From Gymnogyps californianus (Eukaryota > Chordata > Aves > Accipitriformes > Cathartidae): 64,000 nt of DNA. The stretch spans positions 6,626,503 through 6,690,502 of the forward strand of contig NC_059473.1 in NCBI RefSeq assembly GCF_018139145.2, given 5' to 3'. A program made the translations under genes and the position numbers. This document shows positions 37,274 to 49,575 of the stretch, piece by piece. The notes below the pieces were generated by a model. It was not told where the DNA came from. It saw only the letters and a program-made list of their open reading frames with translations, and did no database searches. The stretch's first letter is position 1, and the number at the start of each line of letters is the position of its first letter.

Positions 37274-37288
37274 GGGGGGGCGGGGGGG
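37274..37288 (+). repeat. G7-C-G7 tract
   Basis: Two runs of seven G separated by a single C on the intron sense strand. It satisfies a G-quadruplex pattern (four G-triplets with minimal loops) only if the long runs are split. Also slippage-prone. Confidence 0.6.
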
Positions 37289-37489
37289 AATATGATTTAA
37301 AATAGGAAGTAGAAAACAATAATACTGGATGGAGGGACATCTGTTTAGTTCTCTTTCTTAACTCTACATTTAATTCCAAATTTCATGGGACCAGATCTGG
37401 AATGACTAGAGTGATGAGTAAATAAGTTCCAGAAGAAAGAAGTTGGGAGGTAGAGGGGGGAGGAAAATTAAGTGTACGATCTAGTTCTA

Positions 37490-37540
37490 AACCTCCTGGA
37501 GTCAATGGAAGTTTCCTCACTGACCTCAGAGGATTAATTT
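37490..37540. repeat. Possible decayed palindromic MITE fragment
   Basis: GGAGTCAATGGAAGTT followed by CACTGACCTCAGAGG resembles the mirrored GAAGTCAATGGG phrases of old, palindromic amniote repeats. A similar phrase (CACTGAAGTCAATGGGC) lies near 39111. Family assignment is from memory and weak. Confidence 0.25.
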
Positions 37541-40131
37541 TCAAGCCTAGGGAAATGATGAGTGGATGAAGAGTTGAGAGATTAAAGTGTTAGCAGGAGA
37601 AAGGAATAGGAAGCCAGAGGGATAAACATCAATAGTGGAAACATTGCTTTCACGGGGATCACTTCAAATAAGGAATAAAAGGATGGTTCAACTTGCATTA
37701 CTTTTTTTTGGTAATTCAAATAAATCTGATTAGTTTCAAAAGTACCAGTTGTGCCAGAAAATTAGGTTTTTGCTAATTGTGAGCACTATACTACTGTGGC
37801 AGTGATATGGCATTCTAAATACACACCATACCAAGTGATACTGATTTTTTTTTTTTAGACATAATTAATTCAAAGATGTAATCTCCATGATATTTGCTAT
37901 ATGCCTTATTTCTGACCAGCAGTACCATATTTTACTCCTCCGCTGTTCTGCTTCTTGGAGATCTTGGTGGTACTGCTTGCTTGACCCTTGAGTCCAGCAG
38001 CAAAGGAGGAAGGGATGGGAAACTTAGAAGCAGACTTCAATCTCTCTGAGTCCAGCAAAACATCAGGGCTTAGCAGAGATGCTGCATGGAGTCACTGAAT
38101 GTCCTTAGTTCCTGAGAGAGGCTTCAGCTTGTTTGTAGGTGAAATTCTTCAATTCTTTCCAGTGAGTTCAGATGGAGGTTAGTAGGCTGGGAGGTAAAGG
38201 GATCCATGTTTCGTATAGTACCTGGTAATGTCATGTACAAACAGTTTAATGGTGCAGTCTTTGGTCTTGATGTTAGTATCATGAAAATTTAATATAAAAA
38301 CTTTTGTATTGTTTCATGTGGCCTCTCCCCACCCTGAACAATGTAGATGGATTCTGATATGTAGACGTTATCTGAGTATTTGATATATGAGTGTATTCTG
38401 ACTGGACTATGGAGTAAAAGGGAGAAGAGAGACTGACGACACATTTTTATTCTTTCCTTGTGTTTCATACATGTGGTTCACAACTTCCTTAAAAGGAGTC
38501 TATTTTTAAAAGCAAAATTATTGCTTGGTTTCAATTCTCAAATAAAAGCTTAATTTCTGGACATTTTGTGTTCACTGTAGCACTTATTCAGCCGTGACTT
38601 TGCAGTATTTTTCTTGACTCAGTAGCCAAACTTTTCCTTAAATAATGGTACCACAGGACATGGCACCCTATTTCAGTATTCTGCTGCAGTCATTGCTAAG
38701 CATGAGCACTGATGACGCTCAACTATTGTGAAAACCCTTTAAACTGCTGATAAAATGATGACTCATGGTCACCTGATGAAAACAGATTCATTTACATGAC
38801 TCCAGAAACTTTAGATCCCATGTCAGTGTTTCACTTCCCACACTAGTTCTTCTAAAAGGGATGATGATGCAGTTATTTTCTAGCAGTTGACAGCTGCTCA
38901 ATTAAGCTGTGACAATGTAGTTGGCAAAACCTATAAATTCCAGACTTTTAAAATAATAGTTTAAGGAACTAAAAATCTGTATGAGCTGTGAAGAAGTCAC
39001 CAACGTTATTTGCAGTGTTACTTGGAGTGTTTTCTAATCTAATTATACATTTTAGATTTCATTTACCACTACTGAATTAAGTCCTTTTTACAGTGGATCT
39101 GACCCAAACCTCACTGAAGTCAATGGGCTTTGGATCAGAGCCTGTAGGAGTATATTGGTAGCACACTGTAGCTTAACTAAGAACATAGTAATTTATTTCA
39201 TGAACAGCCTTCCTCAGTTCAGTTTATCTGTCTTTTTTAAATGCAGTCTGTTTGTCTATAATGTCAATGTCTAAAGAAGTTAGGTTGGAAAAATACTGAA
39301 AAGTGATACAGCCAAATAATAAAATATAAATCAGTTTTAATTCCAATATGAAAAGAGTAAAATGAAAACTCCTGTATTGGCCACTTGTGATTACCCAGGG
39401 ACTGTGAAAAGATGGATAAAGTGAAAATAGAACTATGAAAAAACAGTAAATTAGACTTTAGGTGTGTATGAGTCTATATTATAAAGCAGAAGAAGGTTCT
39501 CAACAAGTAATTGAATGTAGGGTAGTGTAGGGATCATTCATTCACTCTTAAATGATCAGGAGCTCGACTGGTGATTTTTGTCTTAAACTAGTTTCCCTCT
39601 TTTGACTGGAAATATTTCTAACTTGAAATGCTGTGAGACACCATACTTAAATCAAAATATTAAGTGATTTCAAATGTGTATGATTGAAACTTTTGCTAGA
39701 ATGAATAATGGTGTGTGTATGGGACCAATATAAAATTATTATTTTCTCTTTCTCTTTAAACGGATGTTGACTAGGTAAAATTCATGCTTTAAAATTTAAC
39801 ATGCAGACTCCTACAATTTCTTCAATTATATCTCCATTTCTGTTTGTTTTTTCCATTTATTTTCCAGCTGACTCATTTCAAACTTAGATGATGAACTTTA
39901 TGTATTTATTCTGTGCTAAAAACTGGGACTCGTCTAGTTTGAAAAAGAATGGTCTGATCAGAATTGAATATTAACTTCAGATATTAGGGAAGAAAAAAGG
40001 TAGAAACAAGATAAATTTCTTAGCTGCTATAATATCAGTCATACAAACTAAGTCAACAAATTACATATGGGAAAGTCATGGCTTGTTTGTGTGGTGGTGG
40101 TTTTTTTTCCCCTGAATCCCTCTCCACCGTT

Positions 40132-40160
40132 TTCATTACCACAAGCAGTGTGGTAATGAA
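40132..40160. repeat. Perfect 12-bp hairpin
   Basis: TTCATTACCACA and TGTGGTAATGAA are exact reverse complements around the loop AGCAG. It is too short for a typical miRNA precursor. No function assigned. Confidence 0.75.
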
Positions 40161-43100
40161 GAGGCAAAAAATTGCACATTTAATAAAGAAATTTAGTAAT
40201 AATGTCAGAAACACATTTGAAAAACAAGCTGCAATATCGCGTGAAGTGGTATCTTAATTGACAAAAAAGAACTCTTACTACAGAAGGCAAGTTGTGTAGA
40301 GTTTGTCCGTATTCTAGCCCTTCTGCTGTTGTGTATTGTTCTATCCTCCTGTTTTTAAACAGAATCTGTCTACTTTTGCCTTCGTGTGATATTGCTTGGC
40401 CAAATGAACAGAAAGAATAAACACCTTTATATAACGAATAAAAATCAGATTAGCTGTATAGGTTCATTTAGTTATACAAATAAATGGTAAATGAAGATAG
40501 GTCTTGCCAAGCCGTGGTGTCTGTACCTTTGCATATCAAGCTAACCTGTTTTTTTATTTCCCTGCTTCAGAGAATGCAGTATTTTTAATGAGGCCTACAC
40601 AGAAGACAACTCTGCCTTCTTACTACAAAACAGTATTTCTAGCTGAGAGATTTTCATTTGGCAAAGTGGGGAAAGAATAGTTTGTGGTCTAGATCATGTG
40701 GAGATGGTTTTGAGCAAAAATCTTAACTTCAGTGATCTGAGTGCTTCAAGATGATCTTTTCCTGTTGGCTGTGTACACTTTGCTAGGGAAGTATGGTCCG
40801 TTTATGAAGCCTTAAGAGCAAGCGTCATCCTTCTTGGTTTTGTACTTTCTTGTCTTTGTAACTTCTTTCATTGAGGCTTCTTTGTTATTTCTGCTGTCTG
40901 TGTGTTTTACAGACAGGTCCTCTTGCATGAAATCCTGACTCTACGAGCTTCAGCAAAACAAAGATTTTATTCCTTTTTTACGTCACTTGCCGCGTACATA
41001 TTAAATAGCATTCAAGTGGAGAATAGCTATAAAGATGTTGCATCAAATGTGCATTGAAGAATAGTTAGTTGTTAGTCTTGAGGGAGAGTGAGGAAAAGAA
41101 CAGATGTAAGGAAGAATGACATATCACTGGTTTCCGTGCAACAAAATGTGACACAGCCACAGAACATTTTCTCAGCATTTTCGTATTGTTGGTGACTCTA
41201 TCCTCATTTTGCTCTAAAAACCTGTGCAATAACTAAACTAAGCTCTATCCCACATGCAAGGTTCACTTTGCATGGCCCTGCTTAGTTTCCAGGAAGTAGT
41301 AAGGTGCCTGGCATATCTGACACCACTCAGCTGGTGAAACAATAGTTTATATAAGATACAGTTAAATACAGCCTTTCAAGTTCAAGCCAATATTCTCCTA
41401 TTTTAAACTCAGCGGGTTGTCTTTGTTCATTGAATATACCAGTGATTTAATAGCACTCATAATTAACCAAATATACATGGTTGTGGTTTATCCTGCTTTG
41501 TATCATACAGATAAAGGCTGATAGAAGAGAAGTGTATAGCTCTGAACATAAAATATTTGCTGAACTAAAGAGCTGGGAAAGAGCTAAGTCTTGGGCTCTT
41601 AAAGAGGATCTGTTCAATGCCAAGATCCTAGGATTTGACAGTCGGTAGGGTCATGCAGTATATAACTTTCCCTTCTTTATTTTGACGTTCCTATAGTACA
41701 GAAATAGGAAGGAGAGTAATATAAGTAGCACTACCATAATGCATTGTCTTGCCATAATACCGTGATCTTCAGTAATAGAAAACAAGGTTATAAAGAGTTA
41801 TTCCCTTTGTGGTATTGTCTGTAGGTCTCTCGTTCTTATTTTGCTGGGCGTTAAACTCTCATGTAGTCTCAATCCATGTCTCAGCGAATTTGCAAACAAT
41901 TTAGATGATAGGAGTAAGTCTGACACATCAAAACTTGAAAGTGAAGCCCACAATTTAAGAAAGCAATCAATCAGAACATATTCTCACCTCAAACAAGTGC
42001 TGAGTACTGAATGTTTGTAGTATAACATGAAATACACTGAATAGCAGTGACTGGTGATTAAATCATCATTGGCTGCCGTGGGCATCCCAGCGGAGAGAAA
42101 TCTTACAGGAGGATTTGGAATAAAAGAACAACATTGGTTTATAGGTTTCTTCGGAAAATTGTTAGAATTTGTCATTAGTTTGAAACCCTTATATGTCAGT
42201 TCACACATTTTTCAGGAAATTGAATTGAATATTTTATTTTGCTTTTATTGTTTGGTGAAAACAGAGGGTGCTGTTTGGAGATGACCTTAAAAGACTTAAA
42301 AAATGCTAAGCAAAATGTTTCTTTGCCTATATCCCTTCTTCACCCTGATAATTGGCAGGAATTGTGATTTGATTTGCAGAATGTTTGGAGGATACAACTA
42401 GGGGTACTTGCTGCTTATGAACTGGAAAGAGATTTAATTACAGATGCTGAGCATATTCTACATAGTTCAGAAAATTCTTGGCTAATTTGAAGCCATTTTC
42501 TGTAGGGCTATTAGAGAAGGTTCATATGTCGTCGTCGTTGTTTTATAGAGGCCTATGTTATTAAGCATGTAGGAACTGGTGGGATTTAGCCTGGTTTTGT
42601 AAATTCCTATTTGAACTATGGTACGAATTTTGGGAGGGAAAAATCCAGTGCTGAAGAATACAATTAAAAAATACTGTAAGTTCAGAGGTGAAATGATATT
42701 CAGATATTGTTAGAACCTACCTCTTTGTTAGAGTATCTTTTGCAAGCATCAGGAAATCTCACCATATTTCAAGCTGTACACCTAGAAAATCACTTAAAGC
42801 TCTGTTGTTGGTAGCCAGTGTTGTGACAGAGTGAGGCAACCGTTATTCACGTACTGTTATGAGACAGCATTCCTACTCCAAGTAGAGAAAACGAAGGTGG
42901 CAAAATACAATTACCAGATTTGTAAGTTGGCCAGGCCATTGGATCTGTAACAAAGTGTTAATGAATACCACTGATGATCACAGATTATTAAACCATAATA
43001 GAAAGTTTGATTGTCACAGTGGACTACAAATTCAAAAGTAGTTTAGAAGGAGAAAATACTTTGGGAATTACCAGCAGCATTGCTCGTCGTGTTCCTTGGA

Positions 43101-44699
43101 GACTCACGTGTAAGCAGAGCCTTGCTTCACATTCTATTGCTTGGCTGATTTGGTATTCCTCCTTTACATGGAGATATTAGGAATTGTCAAACGCTTTAGC
43201 TTCTTTTATGAAGAAGCAAGAAGTGGAGATCTTCACTGTCACCATTAACTCTCATTAGCTGTGGGCTCTGTTATATGGGGCTTTTTGAAATGATGCCTGA
43301 ATAGTAATACAGAGTTGTATCTACTCTTCAGAGAGCACAGGTGTTCCTGAAGTAACTTCAGCTTGTATCCTCCTTCAGAGTATTTCTATTCCATGTAAGT
43401 AGTTGTGTCCTTAACACCAGACTTTATCTACATAGATACTAGTGACATCAAATTGGTGCAAATGGTAGTTTTAGAGTAGGCAACATAATGACATTTAAGA
43501 AGGTAAACTCATTCACCCTGAACATCTGCTTTATAGTAATGCACAAATCAAAATCTTCTCTGCTGCTGATGGCTGTCATCATATTGGTACTTGATTTTGA
43601 AATACTACTTCTTTCTCTTTGGATTGCCACACGGATGTAGCGGTTAGACTTTGATCAGCAAGTGGCATGCTCATGTCTCTGATTTGACCATCTGTAAATT
43701 AGTGTAGTGATCCTCAAGATGTTTGGATCAGTTCCTTGTCTCTTCAGTAATAGTTTGGACCTCTTCAAAAAGTCGGTATGCTACATGTTTAAATGTTAAA
43801 GTAGTAAGACGTTAGTCCAAATCTATTAAAATACAATGTAGTTTAAATGCGATGCTATCTGTTATCTTACTAGTGTGGTGAAAAACAGCAAGGTTTTTTT
43901 CAAATGGTAGTTCTGTTGTGGGCTGCGTGATGGAGGTTCCCATGTGTTAAAGGTGAAGATTCCAGACTTTTCCACAAAGTGAAAAGACTATGAAAATTCT
44001 GTTCTGTGAGAGCTCATTCTCAGCAGCGAACATCTCCCTTGCTTTTATTTTCATGTTTATAACAGCACCTTATAGGAGCTTACAAATTGGACAGAACTAG
44101 GGGAAGAAAGAGTAAAATGAAAAGTGGCAGGGTTCTGGAACAGGCTGTGGATGGTCAGTGTCCTGCGGGGGGAGCAACTTTGGATAAGCTTTCACTTGTA
44201 TAACTGCTGTGGAATAGCAGGGGTGTATGTTTAACTTTTTAAATTGCAGATAAACTGCAGATTATAAGCATGAAAATGCAATAATGTACCATTAATATTC
44301 TAAGGAACAGATTGCACGTGAACAGGTAATGGGATTGGAATGATTATGCTGCTACCTAAACGGAAAGAAAATCTGTCACCGAATACTTGTATATTCTGGA
44401 GTTTCCCTCTGTGACTTCCATAGGAAGCTTCTGCAATCTGGCATTATACAAAATAGATTCTCAGGCCTGCCTTTGTTGTTTGCAGCTGTCTTCAACCAAT
44501 CCATCAATGTTTCTGGATTAGAGCAAAAGCTGAATGTTTAGAAATAATTCCACACTGAAGAAATGCCTAGCATAAAGCTTTATTTAGCTTTAGGGAAAAA
44601 AAAAAAAAGTTAAGAGTCCAGTCATGGTGGGATACAATTCTCGCATTGCTCCTTTGATGCAAGATAAAGTTTGATCTGAGGAAGTTTGGTCTGGCTGGC

Positions 44700-45010
44700 C
44701 GATGGTATAAAAGCAGCAGGCACTAAAAATAAGGTGGCGATAATGTTAGTGATGGAGGACGCGGCTCCTAGGCCGTCAGTGCAACAGCTGGCGACCCCCG
44801 CTGGGGCGGGCCGCTGCCGGGGCGGAGCGGAGCGGGGGGAGGCTTCAGCACCAGGCCCGGCTCGGACAGCGGCTCGCCGAGCCGCCCGGCCGCCCCGCTC
44901 CTGCCCCGCGGCCCTCCTGCGGAAGGGCGGGCTCCTCAGCGCGGGGAAGGCCTGCCTTCTAGACTTGGTCCGATTCAGCCTGACTGGCCGGTATCGATGT
45001 GGGAATCGAG
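44700..45010 (+). promoter_or_regulatory. Intronic CpG-rich island with TATA box
   Basis: A sharply bounded GC- and CpG-rich segment of about 270 bases sits in AT-rich intron 2. TATAAAA at 44706-44712 lies about 30-60 bases before the CpG-rich part, the correct distance for a core promoter. The segment includes GGGCGG/CCGCCC-like Sp1 boxes. An open frame runs through it from an ATG near 44743 to 45048, but its Ala/Arg/Pro-rich product has the composition expected of any GC-rich DNA and no recognisable domain. It may be an alternative SLX4IP or non-coding RNA promoter, or an element-derived island. Confidence 0.45.
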
Positions 45011-45761
45011 TGATGCTGCTTGGTTTCTTCCTCCCTGGTATAGTTTAGCTAACTAGTCCTCCTTTTCAAAGACAGAGAAATGGAATGCGGTGTTAGCTCA
45101 TTTTGGTTCTGCCTAGTTACAAAGCCATACTGCTTCCTTTGAGGAAACTCAGAAGAACCCCTTTCAAGGGTCATTTACTGTTTGTTTTTATAGTGAATTA
45201 CCCTTCGTACATATTTCTTTTCCAATGACGACTTGATCATTTCTCTAATTTGGGAAGTATACTTTTAAAGACTTTCGGTGACGTGGTTATTTTTCTTAAA
45301 TGCTTATGGAACAGAAACACAACCTCATGAGGTATGTGTCTCCCAAATGGAATTAGAATGGTCCCACAGTGTTAATTCTGTCTGTTCATTATACCTCTGA
45401 ATTTTTCTCTTCTAACTTTAATCCTGTAATTTTAGAGAAGGAACTATTTTGAAGAACCTTGCTTTCCATGCACACATTAAAAATATCAATAGGGTATTGT
45501 CCTGGTTTCAGCTGGGATAGAGTCAATTTTCTTCCTAGTAGCTGGTACAGTGCTGTGTTTTGGATTTAGTGTGAGAATAATGTTGATAACACACTGATGT
45601 TTTAGTTGTTGCTAAGTAGTGTTTATCCTAAATTGAGGATTTCTCAGTTTCCCATGCTCTGCCAGCAAGCAGGTGTGCAAGAAGCTGGGAGGGAGCAGAG
45701 CCAGGACAGCTGACCTGAACTAGCCAAAGGGATATTCCATACCATGGAACGTTATGCCCAG

Positions 45762-45769
45762 TATATAAA
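45762..45769 (+). promoter_or_regulatory. LTR TATA box
   Basis: TATATAAA within the LTR, at the expected U3 position. It could start transcription in the same direction as SLX4IP if the element is not silenced. Confidence 0.6.
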
Positions 45770-45894
45770 CGGAGGTAGTTGCCCGGGAGGGGTGGATCAC
45801 TGCTCGGGCATTGGTCAGCGGGTGGTGAGCAATTGCATTGTGCATCCCTTGTCTTTTCTTGGGTTTTATTTCTCTCTCTCTGTCTTTTTTTTTG

Positions 45895-45960
45895 TTATAT
45901 TCCTTTTCATTACTATTATTATATATTATTATTATTATAATATTTTATTTTACTTATTAT
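45895..45960. repeat. ATT/TA-rich microsatellite inside the LTR
   Basis: An irregular run of TTATTA-type units in the R/U5 part of the LTR. The family often carries a run of such units here, and lengths vary between copies. Confidence 0.6.
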
Positions 45961-45964
45961 TAAA
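45959..45964 (+). terminator. LTR poly(A) signal
   Basis: ATTAAA followed shortly by the conserved CTCAACCCATGAGTTTTAC segment. This is the usual polyadenylation hexamer position of the LTR family. It could prematurely end sense transcripts of the host gene. Confidence 0.5.
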
Positions 45965-46097
45965 TCGTTCTTATCTCAACCCATGAGTTTTACTTCTTTT
46001 TTTCAATTGTCCTCCCCATCCCGCTGGGAGGGGGGAGGAGTGAGGGAGCGGCTGTGTGGTGCTTAGTTGCTGGCTGGGGTTAAACCACAGCAGGTAT

Positions 46098-49000
46098 AAG
46101 CATATGGAAAACTTAATAGGCAATTTCTCCTTCCCCCTTCACCTTCCCACATATGCAAATGAACATTAGGAGAAAAAAAGAAGGCAAAGAGAACCAGAAA
46201 TCTGTCTCTGACCTTTTTACACCCACATTCTTGGTTACAACCTTGTACTTTCAATCTGTCTTTTTTTTTCAGTGAGGTCTTAGAAATTTCAGCCATGGGT
46301 AGTGGCGTTCACAGATAGATGCTGGAAAGACAATGGCGTCTGCTTTTTATTGCTGGCTGTGGGAGGAAATCTCAATCAGTGTGAAAAATATTGAGAGTTC
46401 TTGCATTGAGTGATTGAAGAAAATATTTTTACTTTGCATATAAATATGCAAAAAAATATTTATATTGCATACTTGCCTTTTAAAATTGTGTGGTTTATTG
46501 CTAGACATAGAATGGGAAGATGGGACAGTTTGATACACTTTATGGTAGTCTTTAGCTATAAGTGTGTGAATGGTAAAGCTGCTAATTGATCTCCCTGTGT
46601 TGCAGATAGCTTGCATCTTCTTTTCCCCAATGGTTTCACAGTACTCTCCTCAGTAAACCATGAGAGCAGTAGGGCTGTGTTTTTCATCAAAAAAAGAAAA
46701 AAAAAAAAAATTACCGGTAGTTGCGGAAGACTTTCCAGTGATTTCTAAGTCAATTAGCAACAGCGATTTACAGCAAAAATTTGCTGTAAATTTTTTGCAG
46801 TGAAAATTTGCTAAAAATCAGCAAATTAGAGATATAAGACATTCATGTACTAGAGCTGTGCTATGATAGTTACAGTTGTAATAAAAATTAGAATAATTTA
46901 ATACATCTTACATGCTAAGAGAATATGAGTGAAGGTACCATAGTTTCAGAATGTCTTGGTTTTTAACGATGACAATGTTTGTTCTTTTTAATTTCTTGAT
47001 TTTTTTCCCCCAAATTCTTTTCCTTTCTAAACAATCTAAAGGGAAGAAAAATTAACTTTTGTGAAGTGTGACTCCTCTGTTTACTTTTAAAAAGCTTTGT
47101 TTCAATTGATTTACTAATTACTTTTATAAAAAGGGGTAAAGATGTAGGTGTATATATATGTTGTAATGCTCATTTTAAGAAACTTAAATCTCAACGCTTC
47201 TAATATTGGCAGTCTGGCATTCATTGTAAGTATAATAGGTTATTTCATGCTGCTTCTCTTTATGTTCATGGTTATGATACTGAAATGTTAAGACCACACA
47301 CAGACAACAAGGTCTCTAGCCACTTATGCATGTAAACAGTCTGGCTTTTTACAAAGTGGAAAAATATTTCTTGTGCAGTATTTTAACATGATCAGCATGT
47401 TAAGGCTCAATCTGCAACTGTGTCAACATTTCTTTGGCTGTAACCATTAATTCTGTAGCCTCTTGATAATATGTAAAATGTGAAACTGGTTTGTTTACTA
47501 CTGGGATTTGTCAGCAATTACTGTCTGCATTTAGCTTAGTACTTTCAAATAGATAATAGATCAAAGAATTATTTTGCATCATCACTCTAGTTTTAGTAAA
47601 ACAAAGGATTTTTTTTTTTTAGCTGGCTTTGGGCTCTTTAAAGGGATATTGGAGCAATAAATTTCATAAATATTGTTCTTATACCTGTTTGATGTTAGAA
47701 GGCACAGGTACAATACATTAAATAAGATTCTGTAACTCCTATTTGACATTAATTTAGCTATAGAAACAGGAACGTATGTCTCTTTCAGGCCTCGGTTATT
47801 GTGAGACCTGACATGGCTTCAACATAGCTAGGATTTTTTGGTTTGTTTATTTTTTTTAATTAATGCATGTTTTCAGCGTTCTTATTACCATTAGGAACTG
47901 CAAGTGCAGTGGTCATGTGCAATATTATCCAAGTGCCATATCATCTTCATCACAAAGAATTGTGAAGAATACAAGTTCTGATAGACTGTTCTTCATTTGT
48001 TTATAGTATGGAGCTAATAAGAGTGAGATGGCATAGAAGCATTTTTATGGACATCATATCTAGTCAAATAATAAATAGTTGTTTTTAGATAGTCTTTTAT
48101 CGCTGTTCTCAAAGTCTTTATTAATATATTTATGAATTTAGTTTCAGCATGTCTTTGAGGTTTTACAGGTAACAAAAAACCCCAAACAACTCCCAAAACT
48201 TACTAGACATATCTACAGAACTTTGGTAAGGATTTTTTTGTTTACTTAGAAGTAGACTGTATAATCACTAACTAAAACTTGCCACTGCTCCTGAGAAGGT
48301 TGCCATTAATTAATTCCATGATCTCAGGGGCACTTTGTTAAAATATTTCACCTGAGCTTTTCTTGTAAGGTTGTACAAATTTAAAGTATTTGTTTTCCTA
48401 TGAGTATTTTATTTAAGAGATAAAAATAACAGCATAGTATAGAATGCATACCAATCCATAAGACTGCCACTTTAAAAATCTCAAAATACAGACAGAATTG
48501 CAAGATGGATGAGCTAAATTATTGGGGGAAAATTCAGTTTTAGGAATAGTCAGCTGATAGAATAACCTATTATATGAAACTCTTAAAAGGCAAACCTGTA
48601 TTTTTGAAGTCACTGTTATAAAGCATTTAATAAATGTGTCACTATTACTATAGGAGGTTAGTAAAGCTTTCAGTTTGTAGATCACTATCTTTTCATTTTT
48701 AAGACTTAAATGCTCTTTGCTGCTTAAATTCTGTTACCATTACTGAATACCACTCAGACCAGATGTTTTGTAAGTGCTAAAATTTGAATGAATCTTTTGC
48801 CCAGCAAAAACCAAACCTACCATTCTCCCGAACAGCTTGTGAACAAAGAGAATCAATGTGTTTCATCATTCCTGTTCAGCTGTCTGGCCCAGCTTCATTT
48901 TCTTTGATGGAAAAATGATAAATATAAATTACAAAGTGAGGCAGCAAATGATCTTTATCTGTTACTTAAAACTAAATTCTTGATACCAGTTTTGTTTTCC

Positions 49001-49251
49001 AGATTCTAAACATTTAACTTAAGTTGTGAATTTTGTGCAAAGAATTTGTTTACTACAGTAATTGGAACAGAATATTTTTTCCAGAACCAGTAGATCTTTT
49101 TCTAGCTGCATGTTATGGAGTAGTAAACGATGTTCAAACTGATGGAAAATCTTGAGTGGCAAGATTAATTTGTTGAAAGGCTGTTTTTGGCAACTTGAAA
49201 TAGGGAAGAGATTAGAAATATCCAGATGCTGCAAAGTGTCATTTTGGGGGG
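46098..49251 (+). other. SLX4IP intron 2, no gene seen
   Basis: AT-rich intron. The only structure noted is an inverted repeat at 46766-46791. Confidence 0.6.
46766..46791. repeat. 12-bp inverted repeat with flanking echo copies
   Basis: ATTTACAGCAAA and TTTGCTGTAAAT pair perfectly around AA. Partial copies of AAAATTTGCT follow within 30 bases, so the hairpin seems to have arisen by local duplication. Confidence 0.65.
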
Positions 49252-49575
49252 ATGATGGGCACAATTGTCTGCTTTATAGTCTGTGCTCTCCTTTGCACCC
49301 TGGAAGGAGAACCTAAGGCCTCTGAAGTGAAACAAAGTCGCAAAATGTTTTATCCTTCTCCAGTACTAATCCAAAGAAAGGATGATGGTTTACTCCAGGT
49401 TAATTGTATTGGTTCAATTGGTGGAGACTTCTGTGGTGCTTCCAATCCTGCTAATTTCCCTGTGGGAGTCAACGTGTCACCATATGGTAGATTTTCCTTA
49501 ATCAGTTTTCCACCTGCCCTTTCCAAGGTCATATTCAGAAACTTTAACTTAACAAATCTACCTGCAGTCATCTAG
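49252..49575 (+). CDS. Unrecognised 107-codon ORF with signal-peptide-like start
   Basis: I do not recognise this frame. It opens ATG ATG GGC in a reasonable context. Residues 4-17 are hydrophobic and cysteine-rich (T-I-V-C-F-I-V-C-A-L-L-C-T-L) and are followed by E-G-E-P, resembling a secretion signal with a plausible cleavage point near residue 19. The remaining 88 residues have two further cysteines (52 and 61) and two N-glycosylation sequons (N-V-S at 74, N-L-T at 99). The stop is at 49573-49575, and AATAAA follows at 49711-49716 with a GT-rich stretch after it. It is single-exon and lies within SLX4IP intron 2 on the same strand. Alternatives are a chance ORF, a decayed retrocopy, or an unidentified repeat. 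An antisense frame covers the same interval. Confidence 0.25.
   Translation: MMGTIVCFIVCALLCTLEGEPKASEVKQSRKMFYPSPVLIQRKDDGLLQVNCIGSIGGDFCGASNPANFPVGVNVSPYGRFSLISFPPALSKVIFRNFNLTNLPAVI

Larger units (their letters stand above)
32649..44640 (+). other. SLX4IP: SLX4IP intron 2, proximal part
   Basis: About 12 kb of AT-rich DNA. I searched for the next expected SLX4IP segment (a conserved block with V-L-V-D-L) and did not find it. Only small structures were seen: a G-rich tract at 37274-37288, weak ancient repeats near 37.5 and 39.1 kb, and a perfect hairpin at 40132-40160. Confidence 0.6.
45498..46092 (+). mobile_element. Solo LTR of an ERVL-type endogenous retrovirus
   Basis: The 595-bp element begins TGTCCTGGTTTCAGCTGGGA and ends GGTTAAACCACAGCA, with terminal TG...CA. 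It is flanked on both sides by the identical 5-bp target-site duplication GGTAT (45493-45497 and 46093-46097). A 5-bp duplication is characteristic of ERVL (class III) and related families. The sequence belongs to an LTR family very common in bird genomes. Core promoter and polyadenylation signals are visible and listed separately. There is no internal coding region or second LTR, so this is the product of LTR-LTR recombination. It lies in sense orientation in SLX4IP intron 2. Confidence 0.92.

Noticed and set aside
45744..45986. 80-codon ORF
   Set aside because: Lies wholly within the solo LTR and ends in translated AT microsatellite.
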